From NCBI GenBank assembly GCA_028571685.1, contig CM053143.1:197229829-197293828 (forward strand): DNA of 64,000 bases, in the 5' to 3' direction. Below are positions 36,171-48,820 of this stretch, piece after piece; the first letter of the stretch is position 1; each line of letters opens with the position of its first letter. Under the pieces are notes generated by a model that was not told the origin of the DNA, did not search any database, and worked only from the letters and a program-made list of their open reading frames with translations. Source of the DNA: Heterohyrax brucei (Eukaryota; Chordata; Mammalia; Hyracoidea; Procaviidae). Made by a program: the position numbers and the translations under genes.

Positions 36171-37390
36171 GCTTTAGTGTACGTACAGTCAAGCCGTACT
36201 GGATACAGGTGAAGGAAATGGGGCCACCACACACCTCCACCTGCTCAGCTCTGAGGGGCTTCAGAGCGACCCTGCTGTATCTTTATACTCCCCCAAAGTA
36301 TCAGGAGAGTAGAAATAACTGACTAAAGCGATTCCCCACTTTCGTGTAAAGGGGCAAGGTAGAAAAGCTGGGAGGGTCCCTGAAGTGGTCAGGGTGTGGT
36401 CAGCTGTAGTGTTCTTGGTGAAACAGTCATCTCCCAGGGTGTTGAGGCCCCTTGTGATGATAAATATTGCCTCCACACGGAGCTGTAGCCTCACCTCGGC
36501 ACAGAGAGCTCACACTCTGAGGACTCACAGCAGTTCAGCTGTTGAAGAGGTGATGTCTAGAGCCTGGTTAGGTGGGAGGATCTACTCCTAGCTTGTGGAG
36601 AGAGGTTGGGCTGGTCTGTCAGTGAGGGAAGGGAGCCACTGGTTTCATGGAAGGTGGGGTCTTCTAATGGCCACTACCCCCTGGACCACCAGGAAGCATC
36701 GATCTCCAGCTGTCCTCAGGTGTCCCTGTCCCTAGGGCCCCAGAACTGCACCTCTCCCAGCACATCAACCCCAGGCTTGTCCCTGTGGCTTTACTGCACC
36801 CACATTCCTCAGGGTATCAGAACCCTTATGTCTGAAACCAGGACATCATCCCCAAGTCCAGTGCACCTCCCCAGGGCTCAGTCTATGGGGGCCACACTGG
36901 TTCTGCCTTGAGTCTGTGGGGGCACCATGGTGGCTCAGGGTGACATTTTCACCTCTCTCGCTCTCAGCTCCAAGTTTGCCCTCTTGTTGGCTCCTTGGGA
37001 AGATAAGAAGGGACCCAGTGTTTTCCTTCCTCAGCTGACATGATGCTAAACTTAATACCAGGTGCTGATGGGGGCTGTAGCAGAGAAACATTTTCTTCCC
37101 TGGGGAGGGCACTCCCCCACTGTGTGGCTAGTGGCACCTTTATCTCCTTCCTGTGCCCAGCCCATGATGCCACCCTCTTGTTCACATGGCTGGTGGCTGG
37201 CTGCTCAAGCTGGAATCTAGGTCCCTTATGACCTGAGGACACAGATACAGGGCCCGCTCAGCATGGCCTTCACATCAATGACTTTGTTTCCCACCCTGAC
37301 TCCCCCACCCCCACGTCTGCCTTGCTGAAGTCAGCTGGCCACAGGTCAACCTGTATCCATAGCGTAAATGCCATGCCTGCGAATGACGGC
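36171..37390. other. Downstream flank, no gene recognised
   Basis: Short frames occur on both strands but none shows a known domain or splice context. Confidence 0.4.
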
Positions 37391-37680
37391 TTGTTTGGAA
37401 CAAGGGCCTCAAGATGACATCATCGTGAATCAACCAGGTGGGCCCAGAAGCCAATGACCAGTGTCCTCAGAGACAGGAGGAGGAGCGACGCTGACAGTGG
37501 AGTGATGCTGTGGTACTGAGTCCACAAGAAGCTGGGGGAGGCCAGGAGGGACCGTACAGAGAGCTGGGCCCTGCCCACACCCTGATCACAGATTTTGGGA
37601 ACCAAAACCTCATGAGGGTAAATTCTTGTTTAAGCCACCCAGTGTGTTGATTTGTTAGACAGACCCAGGAAGTCACACCT
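37390..37680 (+). mobile_element. MLT1-like LTR, 3' part
   Basis: It carries the MLT1-type stretch ACACCCTGATCACAGATTTT and GTTTAAGCCACCCAGTGTGT ahead of TGTTAGACAGACCCAGGAA. The 5' end is not defined. Confidence 0.55.
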
Positions 37681-37689
37681 TCCTTTGGG

Positions 37690-37890
37690 ACTTGGAGGGA
37701 GCATTGGTGGTGCAGTGGTTTAGTTCTCAGCCAAAAGTTTGGCAGTTCGAACCCATCAGTGGGTCCATGAGAGAAAGATGGGCCAGTCTGCTTCTGTGAA
37801 GCATCACAGCCTTGGAAACTATGGGACTTTTCTGCCCCATCCTGTTGGGTGCCTATGAGTCCAATTCAACTCCATAGTGACAGGTTTGGG
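37690..37890 (+). mobile_element. AfroSINE
   Basis: GGAGCATTGGTGGTGCAGTG, TTTGGCAGTTCGAACCC (B-box) and the GTGCCTATGAGTCCAATTCA tail, then a T-rich end. Confidence 0.8.
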
Positions 37891-37999
37891 TTTTTTCTTT
37901 GTGGTAACTGTAAAGTGTGTGTGTGTGTATGCATGTGTATGCGCATTTTAGTGAAGGTTTACAGAGCAAATTTCTCATTAAATGATATTCCATCAATTT

Positions 38000-38640
38000 C
38001 TGGAGCCTTGTTTTTTGCCAGTGTCTTCAGTGTGGCTTCAACTTCTTCCCATGGTACCATCGGTTCCTGACCATATGCTGCGTCTTCAAATGGCTCAGCA
38101 TTGACCAGTTCTTTCTGGCCTGGTGACTCTGCAGATACCTTCCATCTTTTGATGGTCCCTGAGTCATTTAATACTTTCTATATAGAATCCTTCACTATTG
38201 CAACTTGAGGCTTGAATGGTTTCTTCAGTTCTTTCCATTTGAAAAATGCAGAACTCGTTCTTCCCTTTTGGTTGTCCATTTCCAGCTCTTTGCATATGTC
38301 ATTATAATACTTTATTTTGTCTTCTTGAGCTATTCTTTGAAATCTTCTGTGTAAGTCATTGTCTTTGCCATTCCTTCCTTTTGCTTTAGCTGCTCGATGG
38401 TTGAGAGCAAGTTTTAGTCTCTTCTGACATCCAATTGGGTCTTTTCTTTCCTGTCCTTTTAATGACCTCTTGCTGTCTTCATGGATGATGTCTTCAGTCA
38501 TTAGTGGTCAACACATCAAGTCCTCTTCCTGGGATGGTCTTTAAACTCAAGGTCATACTTGGCTTTCGTAGACTTACTTTCTTCAGTGTTAGTTTGAGTT
38601 TGTGTGTGAGCAACTGGTGAGCTGTGCCACAGTCATAGGG
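38000..38640 (-). mobile_element. RTE LINE, linker region before the reverse transcriptase
   Basis: Minus-strand frame 38501-38178 reads LALNHRAAKAKGRNGKD and then RFQRIAQEDKIKYYNDICKE. This is the same Ala-Lys-rich region found in plus orientation at 23060-23170 (ECRAAKAKGRNG), which confirms the family. Confidence 0.75.
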
Positions 38641-39190
38641 AGATTTATATATGCCTGCTGTTGTGTGACGCTAGGTACAGTCTGTGTAACGTAGCAGCAC
38701 ACTCCACCTTTCCACACTAGGTTTCTCATGTCCCTACCAGCTGGTGTCCTTTCCTGCTTTCTCATCCTGCCTGTGAATAGGAGCTGCCTGTTCGGTTGTG
38801 TGTATCTGCTTGAACTAAAAAGGCTACTCTTTATGAGTATGGCTTCATGTTCTATCCTGTGCTCTAGTCTTTGGCTGAATAGTGGGCTTCAGGGATGGTT
38901 TCAGTTCTGGGTTAACAGAGCGTCTGGGGCCATGGCTTCAGAGGTTCCTCCAGTCTCAGACCATTCAGTCTGGTCCTGTTACTAATATTGAAGTTCTGCT
39001 CCACACTGTCCTCCTGCTGCTCCATCAGGGACTCTCAGCTGTTTCCTGTCAGGGTGGTCATTGGTGGTAGCTGGACACCATCTAGTTCCCAAATGTGAGG
39101 CTGATGGAGTCTCTGGTTTATGTGGCCTTTTTGTCTCATAGGCTAATATTTTCCTTGTGTCTTTGGTGTTCTTCATTCTCCTTTGTTCTA
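38641..39190 (-). mobile_element. Antisense L1-like 3' segment
   Basis: It shares order and wording with 63340-63990 (GCTGTTTCCTGTCAGGGTGG / TGGACACCATCTAGTTC against GGCTGTCCTTGGTGGTGGCTGGGCACCACCTAGTTC). Class is uncertain; an L1 3' region is the best guess. Confidence 0.4.
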
Positions 39191-39202
39191 AGTGGGTTCG
39201 GA

Positions 39203-40170
39203 TCAATCGGTGCATATTAGATGGCTGCTGACAAGCTTCTTAGACTTCAGCTGTTCCTGAGTCCGAACCCACTTGAGGGCCTCTGGCAGCACCTCCCCTG
39301 AGGAGCAATGACCCGTCTGTAAATAGCAAAGCCCTGGAGAACAGCACTCAGTGGATGGCACAAGCTCACACACAGCGTGCTTCCCTTGGTGTGGTCCACT
39401 GACCACACAGATGCTAAAGTGTCCTGGAGGAAACCTGACCAGACCGTGAAGTTGCTGAAGGAGTTCCTGGAAGCCCAGAATCCATGTCTGAGCCTGAGAC
39501 CCTCTCCCAACATCACCTGTCTCTCTTGGGTCCCCCGTAGAAAGAAATGCGTCTTGGTATGTGGCACCTTGGGGACAAGGAGAGTCCGGTGCTAAAACCT
39601 CTGGCAAGTGTTAACACTGAAGCACATAACAGAGCAGAGTTTTGCATTTATACATTTATCATTCTTTTGATTTAAAAGATAATAATCTGAAAGAATCATT
39701 TCAGCACCTGGACCATTTTTATTTTGATTTTTTTTTTCTTTATAGCTGAACAAGTGACCAATAAAGAACTTGCATAGCAAGTTACTCCTGGTGACAGTGT
39801 CAGTGTGCATGGAGTTTGGAAAGCAAAGGGCGTTTCACCCTTTCCCCCAACAGAGAAGACACCTTCGTAGATGTCGCAGAAGGTATGCGCCCTGTACTTG
39901 CTTGGGTCACAGAACTGGGGGATGTGCCCCACCAGCTCTTGCACGTAGTCTGAGAGAAGGATGGGGTTTTCTAAGCAGCCATGGAAACTTTGGTGGCAGC
40001 TCAGTGTTAAGTCTTTGTTCCAGGTTCTTTCCACCCAACAGCATTGTCCCACAGGGAAAGCAGTGCTTCACTGGAGGGATATTCTGACGGAGAAGAAAGC
40101 TGAGGCCTCCCTGAAAGGCTCCCACTGACCTGGCCGCTCCAGAGAAGGTTTCAGTCTTCCTGGAGGACAA
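39203..40170 (-). other. Unidentified region with overlapping minus-strand open frames
   Basis: Minus-strand frames at 39607-39203 (134 codons), 39567-39247 and 40052-39696 (118 codons) overlap in a non-repetitive-looking segment. One contains DYVQELVGHIPQFCDP, which looks protein-like, but I do not recognise a family, and no single frame spans the region. It could be a decayed exon set or chance. Confidence 0.25.
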
Positions 40171-40884
40171 TGGGTTAACTCACTGGGACCCAGGGCAGAC
40201 CTAGTATGGCCTCCCTGGAAGGCTCCCCAAACCTCCTAAAACTGAGTCACAGGTTCTTGCACTGGGCTTTATTAATAGACTTTGTGCCTGCTATCTCTCC
40301 CAGTATCTGGCACAGTGCGTGGCATGTGGAAATTGCTAAATCCTTACCTAGTTACTGGCATAAAGATATTTTCCAGATGAATAAATCTAATTTCTGTCAA
40401 CCCACAGAAGTAAAGAAATCAACATTTTCAATGCTGAATTGAAGAGAATAACACATTGTATGATTTCTCTGTGAACTTTAGATCTTCCTTACCTCTGGAT
40501 ACTTAGATTACATGCTGAAATCCCTGTAAATATTTTCACATTGAGTTATGTATATATTTTTTACTTGGTAAGTAGTCAGTAAAGGGACAGTGGAAAATTA
40601 TGTCCCAAAACAAGAATAGGTGGAAAATTGGTGGAGAATCCAGGGTGGGCAATAATGTGAGCCCTGCACTCAACAAACAAAATTTTCAAGTGAGAACAGG
40701 ACACTATCCTGAAGGTTGGATTTCTTCAGTTTGATTTCAAAGACTAGGATGCCAGTCTGACAGTAGGAAGGAATTGGAGAACAAGAAGAGAGAGTAAAGC
40801 AGACACCCAGTTACCAGTCCTTGGCTAACAGTGTGGGCTGGGACTTAACAAAGCCAGTTTGTCTAGTTGTTAAAATTAGGATAC

Positions 40885-41075
40885 CATTTGTGATTGGATT
40901 AACGGCAAGGAGGCAATGCTGGCATTGCAGTGAAGCGCTACTGGGGCTCACCAAAAGGCCGGCAGGTTGGCTCCCCCAGGGGCTCCTTGGAAACCCTGTG
41001 GGGCAATTCTGCCCTAGCCTGTGGGGTCACTGTGAGTCAGAATCCACAGTAATGGGTTAGGTTTGGTTTTGAAAT
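40885..41075 (+). mobile_element. AfroSINE, diverged
   Basis: GCAGTGAAGCGCTACTGGGG, then GGCTCCTTGGAAACCCTGTG and the GTCACTGTGAGTCAGAATCC tail. The stretch 40171-40884 before it shows nothing recognisable. Confidence 0.65.
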
Positions 41076-41194
41076 GGCAAGAATGACTCTGTGCTGGGTC
41101 CTAGAATGTTGGATTGGTGTTAAGAATTCATTCATCTCAAATTAGGACTGAGAATATTTATCCTGTAAAAAGGGATCAAAAATAAGAATAAAAG

Positions 41195-41357
41195 ACAAAA
41201 ACTGCTGCCACAGAGTTGATTCTGACCCGTGGTGACCCCACAGGACAGAACAGAACCACCCTATAGTATTTCCAAAGAGCACCGGGCAGATTTGAACTGC
41301 TGATCTTTGGGTTAGCAGCCATAGCATTTAATCACTATGCTACCAAAGTTTCCAAAA
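41195..41357 (-). mobile_element. AfroSINE
   Basis: Plus-strand CAGAGTTGATTCTGACCCGT (tail reversed), then TTTGAACTGCTGATCTTTGG and GGTTAGCAGCCATAGCATTT (head reversed). Confidence 0.8.
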
Positions 41358-41429
41358 TAGGACGAAGTAGCCTCCGTTGCGGGGAGGAGGAGTTACACGC
41401 TTGGGTACCAGGTGGGTCAGATACTAGCA

Positions 41430-42880
41430 ATTATTGTCGTCAGCGGTCACTGAGCTGGTTCTGACCCCGAGCAACACTCTGCACAGCAGGACAGAAACCC
41501 CGCCTGGCCCTGCACTGTCCTCACCATTGTTGCTGTGTTTGAGCCGATTGCTGCCGCTGCTGTGTCCCTCCTGCTTGTCAAGGGTCTGTCTTCCTCTTTA
41601 TCAGTGACCCTCTCAGCATGACCAGGCATGTCCTTAGTACGTGAGATGAAGTCTCGCCATCCTCGCTTCCAAGACAGACTTGTATGTTCTTCTGGCACTC
41701 CATGGTGTATTCTTCACCAACACCGTAATTCAAAGCTGTCAATGCTTTTTCAGCTTTCCTTATTTGTTGTCCAGCTTTTGATGCACACGAGTCCACTGAA
41801 AGTATCATGACTTGGGTCAGATGCCCCTTAGTCTTAAAAGTGACCTCTTTTGGCTTGGCTTGCTTTTCAGTACTTTAAAGAAGTCTTTTGCAGCAGGTTT
41901 GCCCAGTGCAGTGTGTTGCTCAGTTTTTTGACTGCTGCTTCTACACACAACAACTGTGGATCCAAGTAAAGGGAAATCCCCGACAAATTCAGTGTTTTCT
42001 CTGTTTGCCATGGCATTGCTTGTTGGTCCAGTTGTGAGCGTTTTTGTTTCCTTTGTGTTGAGGTATAACCCCTAGTGAAGGCTGTGGCCTTTGATCTTCA
42101 TCAGTGTTTCAAGTCTTCTTCACTTTCAGGTAGCAAGGTTAAGTCACCTGCATAATACGTGTTGTGACTGCGTCTTCCTCCTGATGCCCCATTCTTCTTC
42201 GTGTAGTCCAGCATACAGAATGAATAGGTATGACAGACACCTTTCCTGACTTTAAACCATACAGTGTCCCCTTGTTCTGTTCAAACAACTGTCTCTTGGT
42301 CCATGTACAGATTCCTCATGAGCTCAGGTAAGTGTTTGGGAATTCTCATTCTGCACAACGTTATCCATAATTTGTTAAGATCCACGCAGTCAAATGCCTC
42401 TGCATAGTCAGTAAAACACAAGTCACCATCTTTCTGGTATCCCCTGCTTCCAGCCAGTGGTATCCCTCTTTCCATAACTACTTCTGAGTCTGTCCTGAAT
42501 TTCTGGCAGTTTCCTGTCAATACACCACTGCAGCCGCTTTTGAATGACCTTTAACAAAATTTTACCTGCATGTGATATTAATGGTATTGTTTGATATTTT
42601 CTGCATTTGGTTGGATCACCTTTCTTAGGAATAGGCATGAATGTGGTTCTCTTCCAGTTGGTGGGCCAAGTAGCTGTCTTCCAATTTTCTCAGCATAGAT
42701 GAGTGAGCACTTCCAGTGCTGCATCTGTGAAAACATCTCAGTGGATGATCCCTTAATTCCTGGAGCCTTTTTATAAGGCAAGGTGGTTATATCAATGGAG
42801 AAAGTGCCAGAGCAAAATATTAGATGAAAATAATCTTGCCTCATTGAAAACCTGATTGGTATTCCTGGGAGGCCAACCCT
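41430..42880 (-). mobile_element. RTE LINE: reverse transcriptase to 3' end
   Basis: Minus-strand frames read the reverse-transcriptase order: KKAPGIKGSSTEMF near 42760, FLRKVIQPNAENIKQYH-like near 42600-42650, then CFTDYAEAFDCVDLNKLW near 42390 and IPKHLPELMRNLYMDQETVV at 42340-42281. The end of the element (41650-41430) carries the RTE C-terminus. Broken by frameshifts. Confidence 0.78.
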
Positions 42881-43489
42881 GAGGTCCTGCACCAGTGGTC
42901 CAGGGTCTGGAGGGCCTGGAGGGCTTGCCTTTTAATCTTGAGTGTCTTGACTTACACTCTGTCACTTGTCACCTGAAGTATGATAATGTTGCCTGTTCTC
43001 TCTCACCCTGCCTTCCATATCTGCTGACTCAAACTTTTCATTTGGAATTTCTTTTCAAAAATTTTTGTCGGTGTGTGAGTACCTGGGTAGTTACTTAGAG
43101 ATTAACCTCCATCACCCCCTTTGTGGAGGTGAGAAGTGGCTCCTACTAAGTCACCTCGTTGTAGGTCATTGTTCGTACTTCCGTGTTTGTTGGGGAGGGA
43201 ATTATTTAAAATAAGGAGGAAAGAGGAAGGACAGAATTAAGTTGTGTTGCTTTATGAGTTCTAGCTTTCACTCAAATGTAATTTCCTTTATTTACATACG
43301 TGTAGCATATTTCATTGTAATACATTAAAAACAGCAGGTGAACTTTTTCCATTGTGAACCTGCTAATGGTCATTTTATGTGATCGTGGAATCTTTAAAAT
43401 TCAGATGAATCTCAGCTTATACCTTGTTGCCCACTAGCCCTGTTACAGACTTGGTTAGGAATGTTTTCTTTATTTTAAAGTTTTATGAC
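42881..43489. other. No gene or repeat recognised
   Basis: AT-rich intergenic sequence; only short frames. Confidence 0.35.
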
Positions 43490-43712
43490 TAGTCGGTGTA
43501 AGTGGCCAGGAGAATGTGGGCATTATTTCCCTCCGTGACTCGGTGGTTTGCAGCCTGGGCCTGGGACAGTAGGGTTTGCAGGGCATCACAGCAACCCCTG
43601 AAGCCTCCACTGACAAACCAGCAGTGGCTGTCTGTGGGGTGCCCTGGGTGGGAATTGAACCCAGGTCTGCCACATGGAAAGCAAGAATTCTACTGAACCA
43701 CAGCTGCCCCCA
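43490..43712 (-). mobile_element. tRNA-Gly-derived SINE
   Basis: On the minus strand it starts GGGGCAGCTGTGGTTCAGTA followed by GAATTCTTGC and CTGGGTTCAATTCCCACC. This is the D-arm, anticodon region and T-arm order of a tRNA-Gly gene. A second copy lies at 53335-53560. It is not a functional tRNA: the acceptor stem does not close. Confidence 0.75.
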
Positions 43713-45408
43713 GAAAGAGGGTAAGAGGTGAAAAGAGAAGTGAAATTACCTTAGTCCAACCGCCTCCTCCCAGCTTCTACTCATTCTCCTTGGAGGCAGC
43801 CTGAAGTCAAGTACATGTTATTGTCCCACTGTGTTCTCTTACAACTTTCAGTTCTTAGTTTATCTTCTAAAAAGATGAGAAACGAGAATAAGTGTGTGAG
43901 ACGTAGCTATACAGACTCAGCACCCTTTCATCCCAAACTAGCTAGAGCCCTCTCTCTTAAAACCCACAAGCCTCATGTGGCCTAGCTTTGTGTGACCATG
44001 TATCCCAGTTTCCCCTGGACAATCCCATTTACAGCTGTTATCTGACGTATTCACTGTCAGCCCTTGGTCTTTCCTGCAGACTGTCCAGGTTTGGCCATCG
44101 AGTGAAGTAATCACCCTGTGCATCCGCCTGTCTGCTCACCACTAACCTGCAGCCTCCTCCTTGGCCATCACACCCATCACACCCCTGAGCTCCAGAGGTA
44201 CGGACTTGCTTGTAGGGTTTCTGAGCCCAGCTGGTGCCTTAACCCTCCTTTTTGGTGACTTCTGTTACTTTGTTTATAGCGCTGTTCATGCCGTGTTGGT
44301 CTCTGCCTCCTTCACTAGACTGTTAGTAAACGGTTTGAATCATTATTTCACTGAAGAGAGGTGGTCAGGCTGCACAGCCCAGTTCTTTGGGGTTCCTCGT
44401 GGCTGGCTGGACAGGTATGCAGAAGACACTGAGAGCTCCACAGGAAGCTGTGACCCAAAACAGCTGAGTCCTGTGTCCTTAACCGAGTCATCTTAGAGAA
44501 GCCAAGGAGTGCAACCACCCCTCCTGAGCTCCGGACATGGCCGTCAGGCTACCCTGCTGGCAGTGGATTTTTTTCATGTTGACTTCAGTCTTATCTTGGG
44601 GTATAAAAATGTTGGGGTGTTGGGGATGGGTCCAACACGCTGACTGAGCCTTGTGAGAAGGTATTCTGATGGCAAGCGTGAAGTTGTTCCTTATCTGGGG
44701 AAAGGTTAAGAATTGCAGGAATTGTGGAATGTTACCTCGTATACACGAATTCTGAAAGGAGAAGAAGAAAACTGACATCAACCATGTGTCAGATTCTGTA
44801 TTTTGTTAGTTTATCTAATATAATTTATCAATGCAAGTTATCATCACAACATCCCTGGTTTTGTCATGATTTAATGATGAGTAAGTGCCAGAGGCTGGAT
44901 GTAGATTCAGACTCAGTGCCCTACCCATGCGAGAAAGACAAGAGGCCTCCTGAGAGGTCTTGGAAGAAGTGGCACCTGGAGAACTTTTATGTGAGTTCAG
45001 AGGACAGGTCGCCCCAGTTTGTGAGGAGGTTACATTCCAACGAGTCTTGCACATCAGTTCCGACCTAAGCTGAATACCTCTTGTTTTGTTTTTAGTTTTC
45101 ATACCCTGCTACACAGTAGTGTTTGTGTTGAGAACAGGAAATCATAACATGGAACACCTGTGAAGAAACTTCGGAGAACACAGCATCAGCACAGTACACA
45201 CTGCCAGACTGTATGTTGTACATGTTATTGACAATATGATGTACCAAAGAAAAAGAGAAACAACACCGCAGATGACAGCAAGTGCAGTGCAGTTCCTGGT
45301 GAACTGGAATGTGGTGTCGATTGACAACTGCCTGTATGCCATTCTGTCATTCTTCACAGCATCCAACAGCATTGACTGGGCCAAGCGGCTTGATTGGGAA
45401 CAAGTACA
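43713..45408. other. Intergenic; possible MIR at about 44750-44940
   Basis: ATCACAACATCCC, TTTAATGATGAGTAAGTGCC and the following segment resemble a diverged MIR. No exon was recognised elsewhere in the stretch. Confidence 0.35.
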
Positions 45409-45409
45409 T

Positions 45410-45565
45410 TCTGGCCTCAGAGGGCAGAGCGGTTAAGAGATGGACAGCCAACCAGGAGACTGACCGTTTGAATCCACCTAGAGGATGCCATGAGGCAGTT
45501 CTGCTGTTCTTAGGGTCACTGTGAGTCAGAACTGACTAGACGGCAGTGGGTTTGGTTTTAATGGG
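45410..45565 (+). mobile_element. AfroSINE
   Basis: GCAGAGCGGTTAAGAG head, GACCGTTTGAATCCACC B-box region and GTCACTGTGAGTCAGAACTG tail ending GGGTTTGGTTTT. Confidence 0.8.
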
Positions 45566-46662
45566 TTTTGTGTATAGAAGCACTTGAAGTCTGAAATTTT
45601 TATTTGCAACAAAAACAGGAAATTGAAAATTAAACTTGGACTCAGTGGTGGCTATACAGGTGTTTTCTGTTTTGTGACTATTCATTTAAGGTGTACATTT
45701 ATGATTTTTGCATTTTCCTGTATGTATGCCACACTTTGATTTTCTACAGAGTTATTTTGAGAAAAGATCCAAAAGGAAAAAGACAAGTTTTTGTAGGGAA
45801 AGCAGGGGAGGTTCCTAGTCTATACAAGCTAAGTCACACAACCACATCCTGATTCTCTATTACTTATTTGTGAAAAATAGAGATCATGGAATAAGTTGCT
45901 ACCTTCTTTTTCCAAGAGATAAATTTCTGTATCTTCACCCATTTGTCAGTACATGATTGAGCTTCTCATTTACAGCAAGCATTTTTGTCTCCCATCTCCC
46001 TGGCAGAATGATAGAAAATGTAGCTTTCATTCCTGTATTTAAAACAACTTCCTGTGACAGCATGAAGCCTGCTAGTAAATTTCCCACAATTCTGCCTTTA
46101 TTTACAAAATCTTAGAATGATTCACAGAATCATTCTGCCCCTCCCTTAGGTTTTGCTGGAATAAACGGATCCATAGATGTTTTGGGACAGTAGGAAAAGA
46201 TGTTGAGACATTTGTGGGCTCTTTCATGAAAATGAACATTGAGAAAGAAAGCGTTTTATTCTCTTTCTCAGGAAACTCATATTGTTACTTGGATATAATA
46301 TCCTTAAGAATTTAACCGTCATTTATGTGATTATCCTGAAAACAAGGTGTAACTGGTCAAACAGAAAACAGAATGAAGGCATGTAAGTATCATCGCCTTC
46401 ATCACAGCCAACATAAAGTATGCCTAAGTACATTCAGTCTCATAAGGAACATGTCATACTCTGGTTGAATATGAAGCAAATGTTCAACTTTTCTTGATTC
46501 GATTTTCTGAAAATATGGGGTTGAGGAATAACTCAAATAACAGTGCTATTAGAGTCCCTTAGTTCATTCACCCTTGGGAGTGTGGTCTTCTCTGCGCATA
46601 TGTGAACCAAGTTATTGTTTGTATTACTGCAAAATTCAGGTTAGTTCAGTAACCCTGTTTCT
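45566..46662. other. No gene or repeat recognised
   Basis: AT-rich sequence with no long frame or family resemblance that I can name. Confidence 0.35.
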
Positions 46663-46860
46663 GGGAGCCCTTGTGGCACAGTGGCACAGGGCTCAGCTGG
46701 TGACCAAGAGCTCAGAGGTCTGAACCACCAGCGGCTGTGCAGGAGAAAGATGTGGCGGTCTCCTTCCTTCAAGACTGCAGCCTCAGAGACCTATGGGGAC
46801 AGTTCTGCTCTGTACAATAGGGTCGCTATGAGTGAGAATCGATTCAATGCTGATAGATTT
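46663..46860 (+). mobile_element. AfroSINE
   Basis: GGGAGCCCTTGTGGCACAGT head, then GAGGTCTGAACCACC and the GGTCGCTATGAGTGAGAATC tail with a T-rich end. Confidence 0.78.
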
Positions 46861-47194
46861 TTTTCAGTTTTATTCCTCTTTTCATCATGTTGTTTTGAAG
46901 AACGTCAAACCTGTAGAAAAAATAATAATATTACAACAAATGCTTGAAACTTTTCACCTAGATCCACCGGTTGTCCCTCTCTTAATCTCTTTGTTTTCTT
47001 TTGTTTCCTGACCCAGTCAAGATGAAATGGCTGATATCTTTTGCTGTCAATTTCAGTATGGGCTGTATATCAGATAATATTGTTTCTAAATATTAAATTC
47101 CTAGGGTATGATACTGGTATTATGATTATATAGGAGAATGTCTTTGTTCTAAGAGGTGCTTATTAAAGTATTTAGGGGTAATATCAGCAAGTTG

Positions 47195-47369
47195 GAAACC
47201 CTGGTGGCATGGTTGGTTAAGTGCTACACCTGCTAACCAAAAGGTCAGCAGTTCAAATCTGCCAGGTGCTCCTTTGAAGCTTGATTGGGCAGTTCTACTC
47301 CGACCTCTAGGGTTGCTATGAGTCAGACCTGACTCAACGGCAGTGGGTTTGGTTTGGGTTTTTTTTTAC
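47195..47369 (+). mobile_element. AfroSINE with target duplication
   Basis: A well-preserved copy: GGAAACCCTGGTGGCATGG, GCTAACCAAAAGGTCAGCAG, and the GACCTGACTCAACGGCAGTG tail with a T-rich end. CAGCAAGTTG flanks it at 47185-47194 and about 47370-47379. Confidence 0.9.
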
Positions 47370-47379
47370 CAGCAAGTTG

Positions 47380-47515
47380 AAGCTTCGGTCGAACTCACAG
47401 TGACCCTATAGAGTAGAGCCACCCCTAGGGTTTCAAGAAATGGCTGGTGGATTTGAACTGCTGACCTGTTTGTTAGCGACCAAGCTGTTAATCACTGCAC
47501 CACTGGGGCCCCAAC
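47380..47515 (-). mobile_element. AfroSINE, opposite orientation to its neighbour
   Basis: Plus-strand GAACTCACAGTGACCCTATA (tail reversed) to ACTGCACCACTGGGGCCCC (head reversed). With 47195-47369 it forms an inverted SINE pair. Confidence 0.8.
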
Positions 47516-48820
47516 ATGCTGACGTTGCCCCTGAATACTTTAACAAGCATCTCTTGCAACAAGGGCATTTTCCTATATAATCATAATACCAGTGTCATAC
47601 TCAAGAAATTTAATATTTAGAAACAGTATCATCTGATATACAGCTCATATTGAAATTCCCCCAATTGTTATAATTATTTCCTTACTTTTTTTTGGACAGA
47701 AGGTCCAACCAAAGATCATGTGATTTGCTCAGAAGTCATATCTCTTTGGATTTAGAATGATCTGCGTCATCTTTTTCTTTCATTTTCTTATGTATTTCAC
47801 AACATGGACATTTTTTTTAGATTTGTTGTATTGGTACTTGGCTTTTGGCTTGGCTATATTGTATTGTTTCTTATGACATTTAAACTTTTTAGTAGAGAAT
47901 AAATGCGTGAGCCTGCACTGTGCATTTCTGTTGTTTGCTGTGCACCCACTGTGTTTCCCATCTCCGAGAATTTGCTGACACCGGCCCTCTCCTTGTCACT
48001 TCTCTGTGTGGCAGGGTTAATATGTAATCCTCTTCTCTGGGAGAGTTTTCTAGTGTTCTCCATCATGAAATAGTTTTCAAATATCCAGAGTACTTTAGCT
48101 TTTTGAGAGCATTTACAATTTTTTTAGAAGCTTTGTGTTATTTTTATTTATTTATGTCTTTAACCTTCTCCCTAATGGAAGCCACCTAAAAGCAAGTCAA
48201 AAATATCTTCATGAGAGTGTGCTGTCACAGAGTGAGGACAGCACTATTGACCTGGATTGTAAACTTTCATTGAACACAATTTAAAAAAGTGGTAAAAAGA
48301 ATTCTTTGTCAGTTTGCTGGAATCTAGCGCATGTCACTCACATAGTAGGCAATCTGTATATTTTTTGAATGATGAATGAATGGATTTTGGAACCTAACAT
48401 TTTATAAAGATTTACATAATTTTTTCATAAGTATACTTTCTTATGAATAGTGTACTTTTTTTGGTTTTAATGAAGTATGCTGTTACATTGCTTGACATGG
48501 TATTTTGAAAATCATTTTGCTAAGCATTGAGGAAAACTTTTCAATTTGGAGAGTTCAGATAATTTCCTTTCCTACATGTTTTCTATTCTCTCTGGAATAA
48601 AATCCTACTATAAATCAGAAGCTAAAACTTCTGGATTGATTATCTGCGCTGCCTTTTCTTTCATATTTTCTCTCCTGTTTTTTGAAAGATCTCCTTTGCC
48701 TTCCAGCCCTTTGCTGACCTTTTTAAATTTTGGAAATCTTAAATTTTTTAATCTCCAGTAGTTCATATGTTTGTTTTCTGACTGATCTTTTTAGCAGTGT
48801 GCTGCGGTGGAGGGCTTTTG
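47516..48820. other. Intergenic; L1-like 3' tail at 48205-48290
   Basis: Mostly AT-rich with no gene. The tail GTGCTGTCACAG...TGTAAACTTTCATTGAAC followed by an A-run matches the L1-like 3' ends at 13790 and 23490. Confidence 0.45.

Noticed and set aside
43490-43712. Possible functional tRNA-Gly gene
   Set aside because: The acceptor and anticodon stems do not pair properly and a SINE body follows; a sister copy at 53335 shows it is a SINE family.
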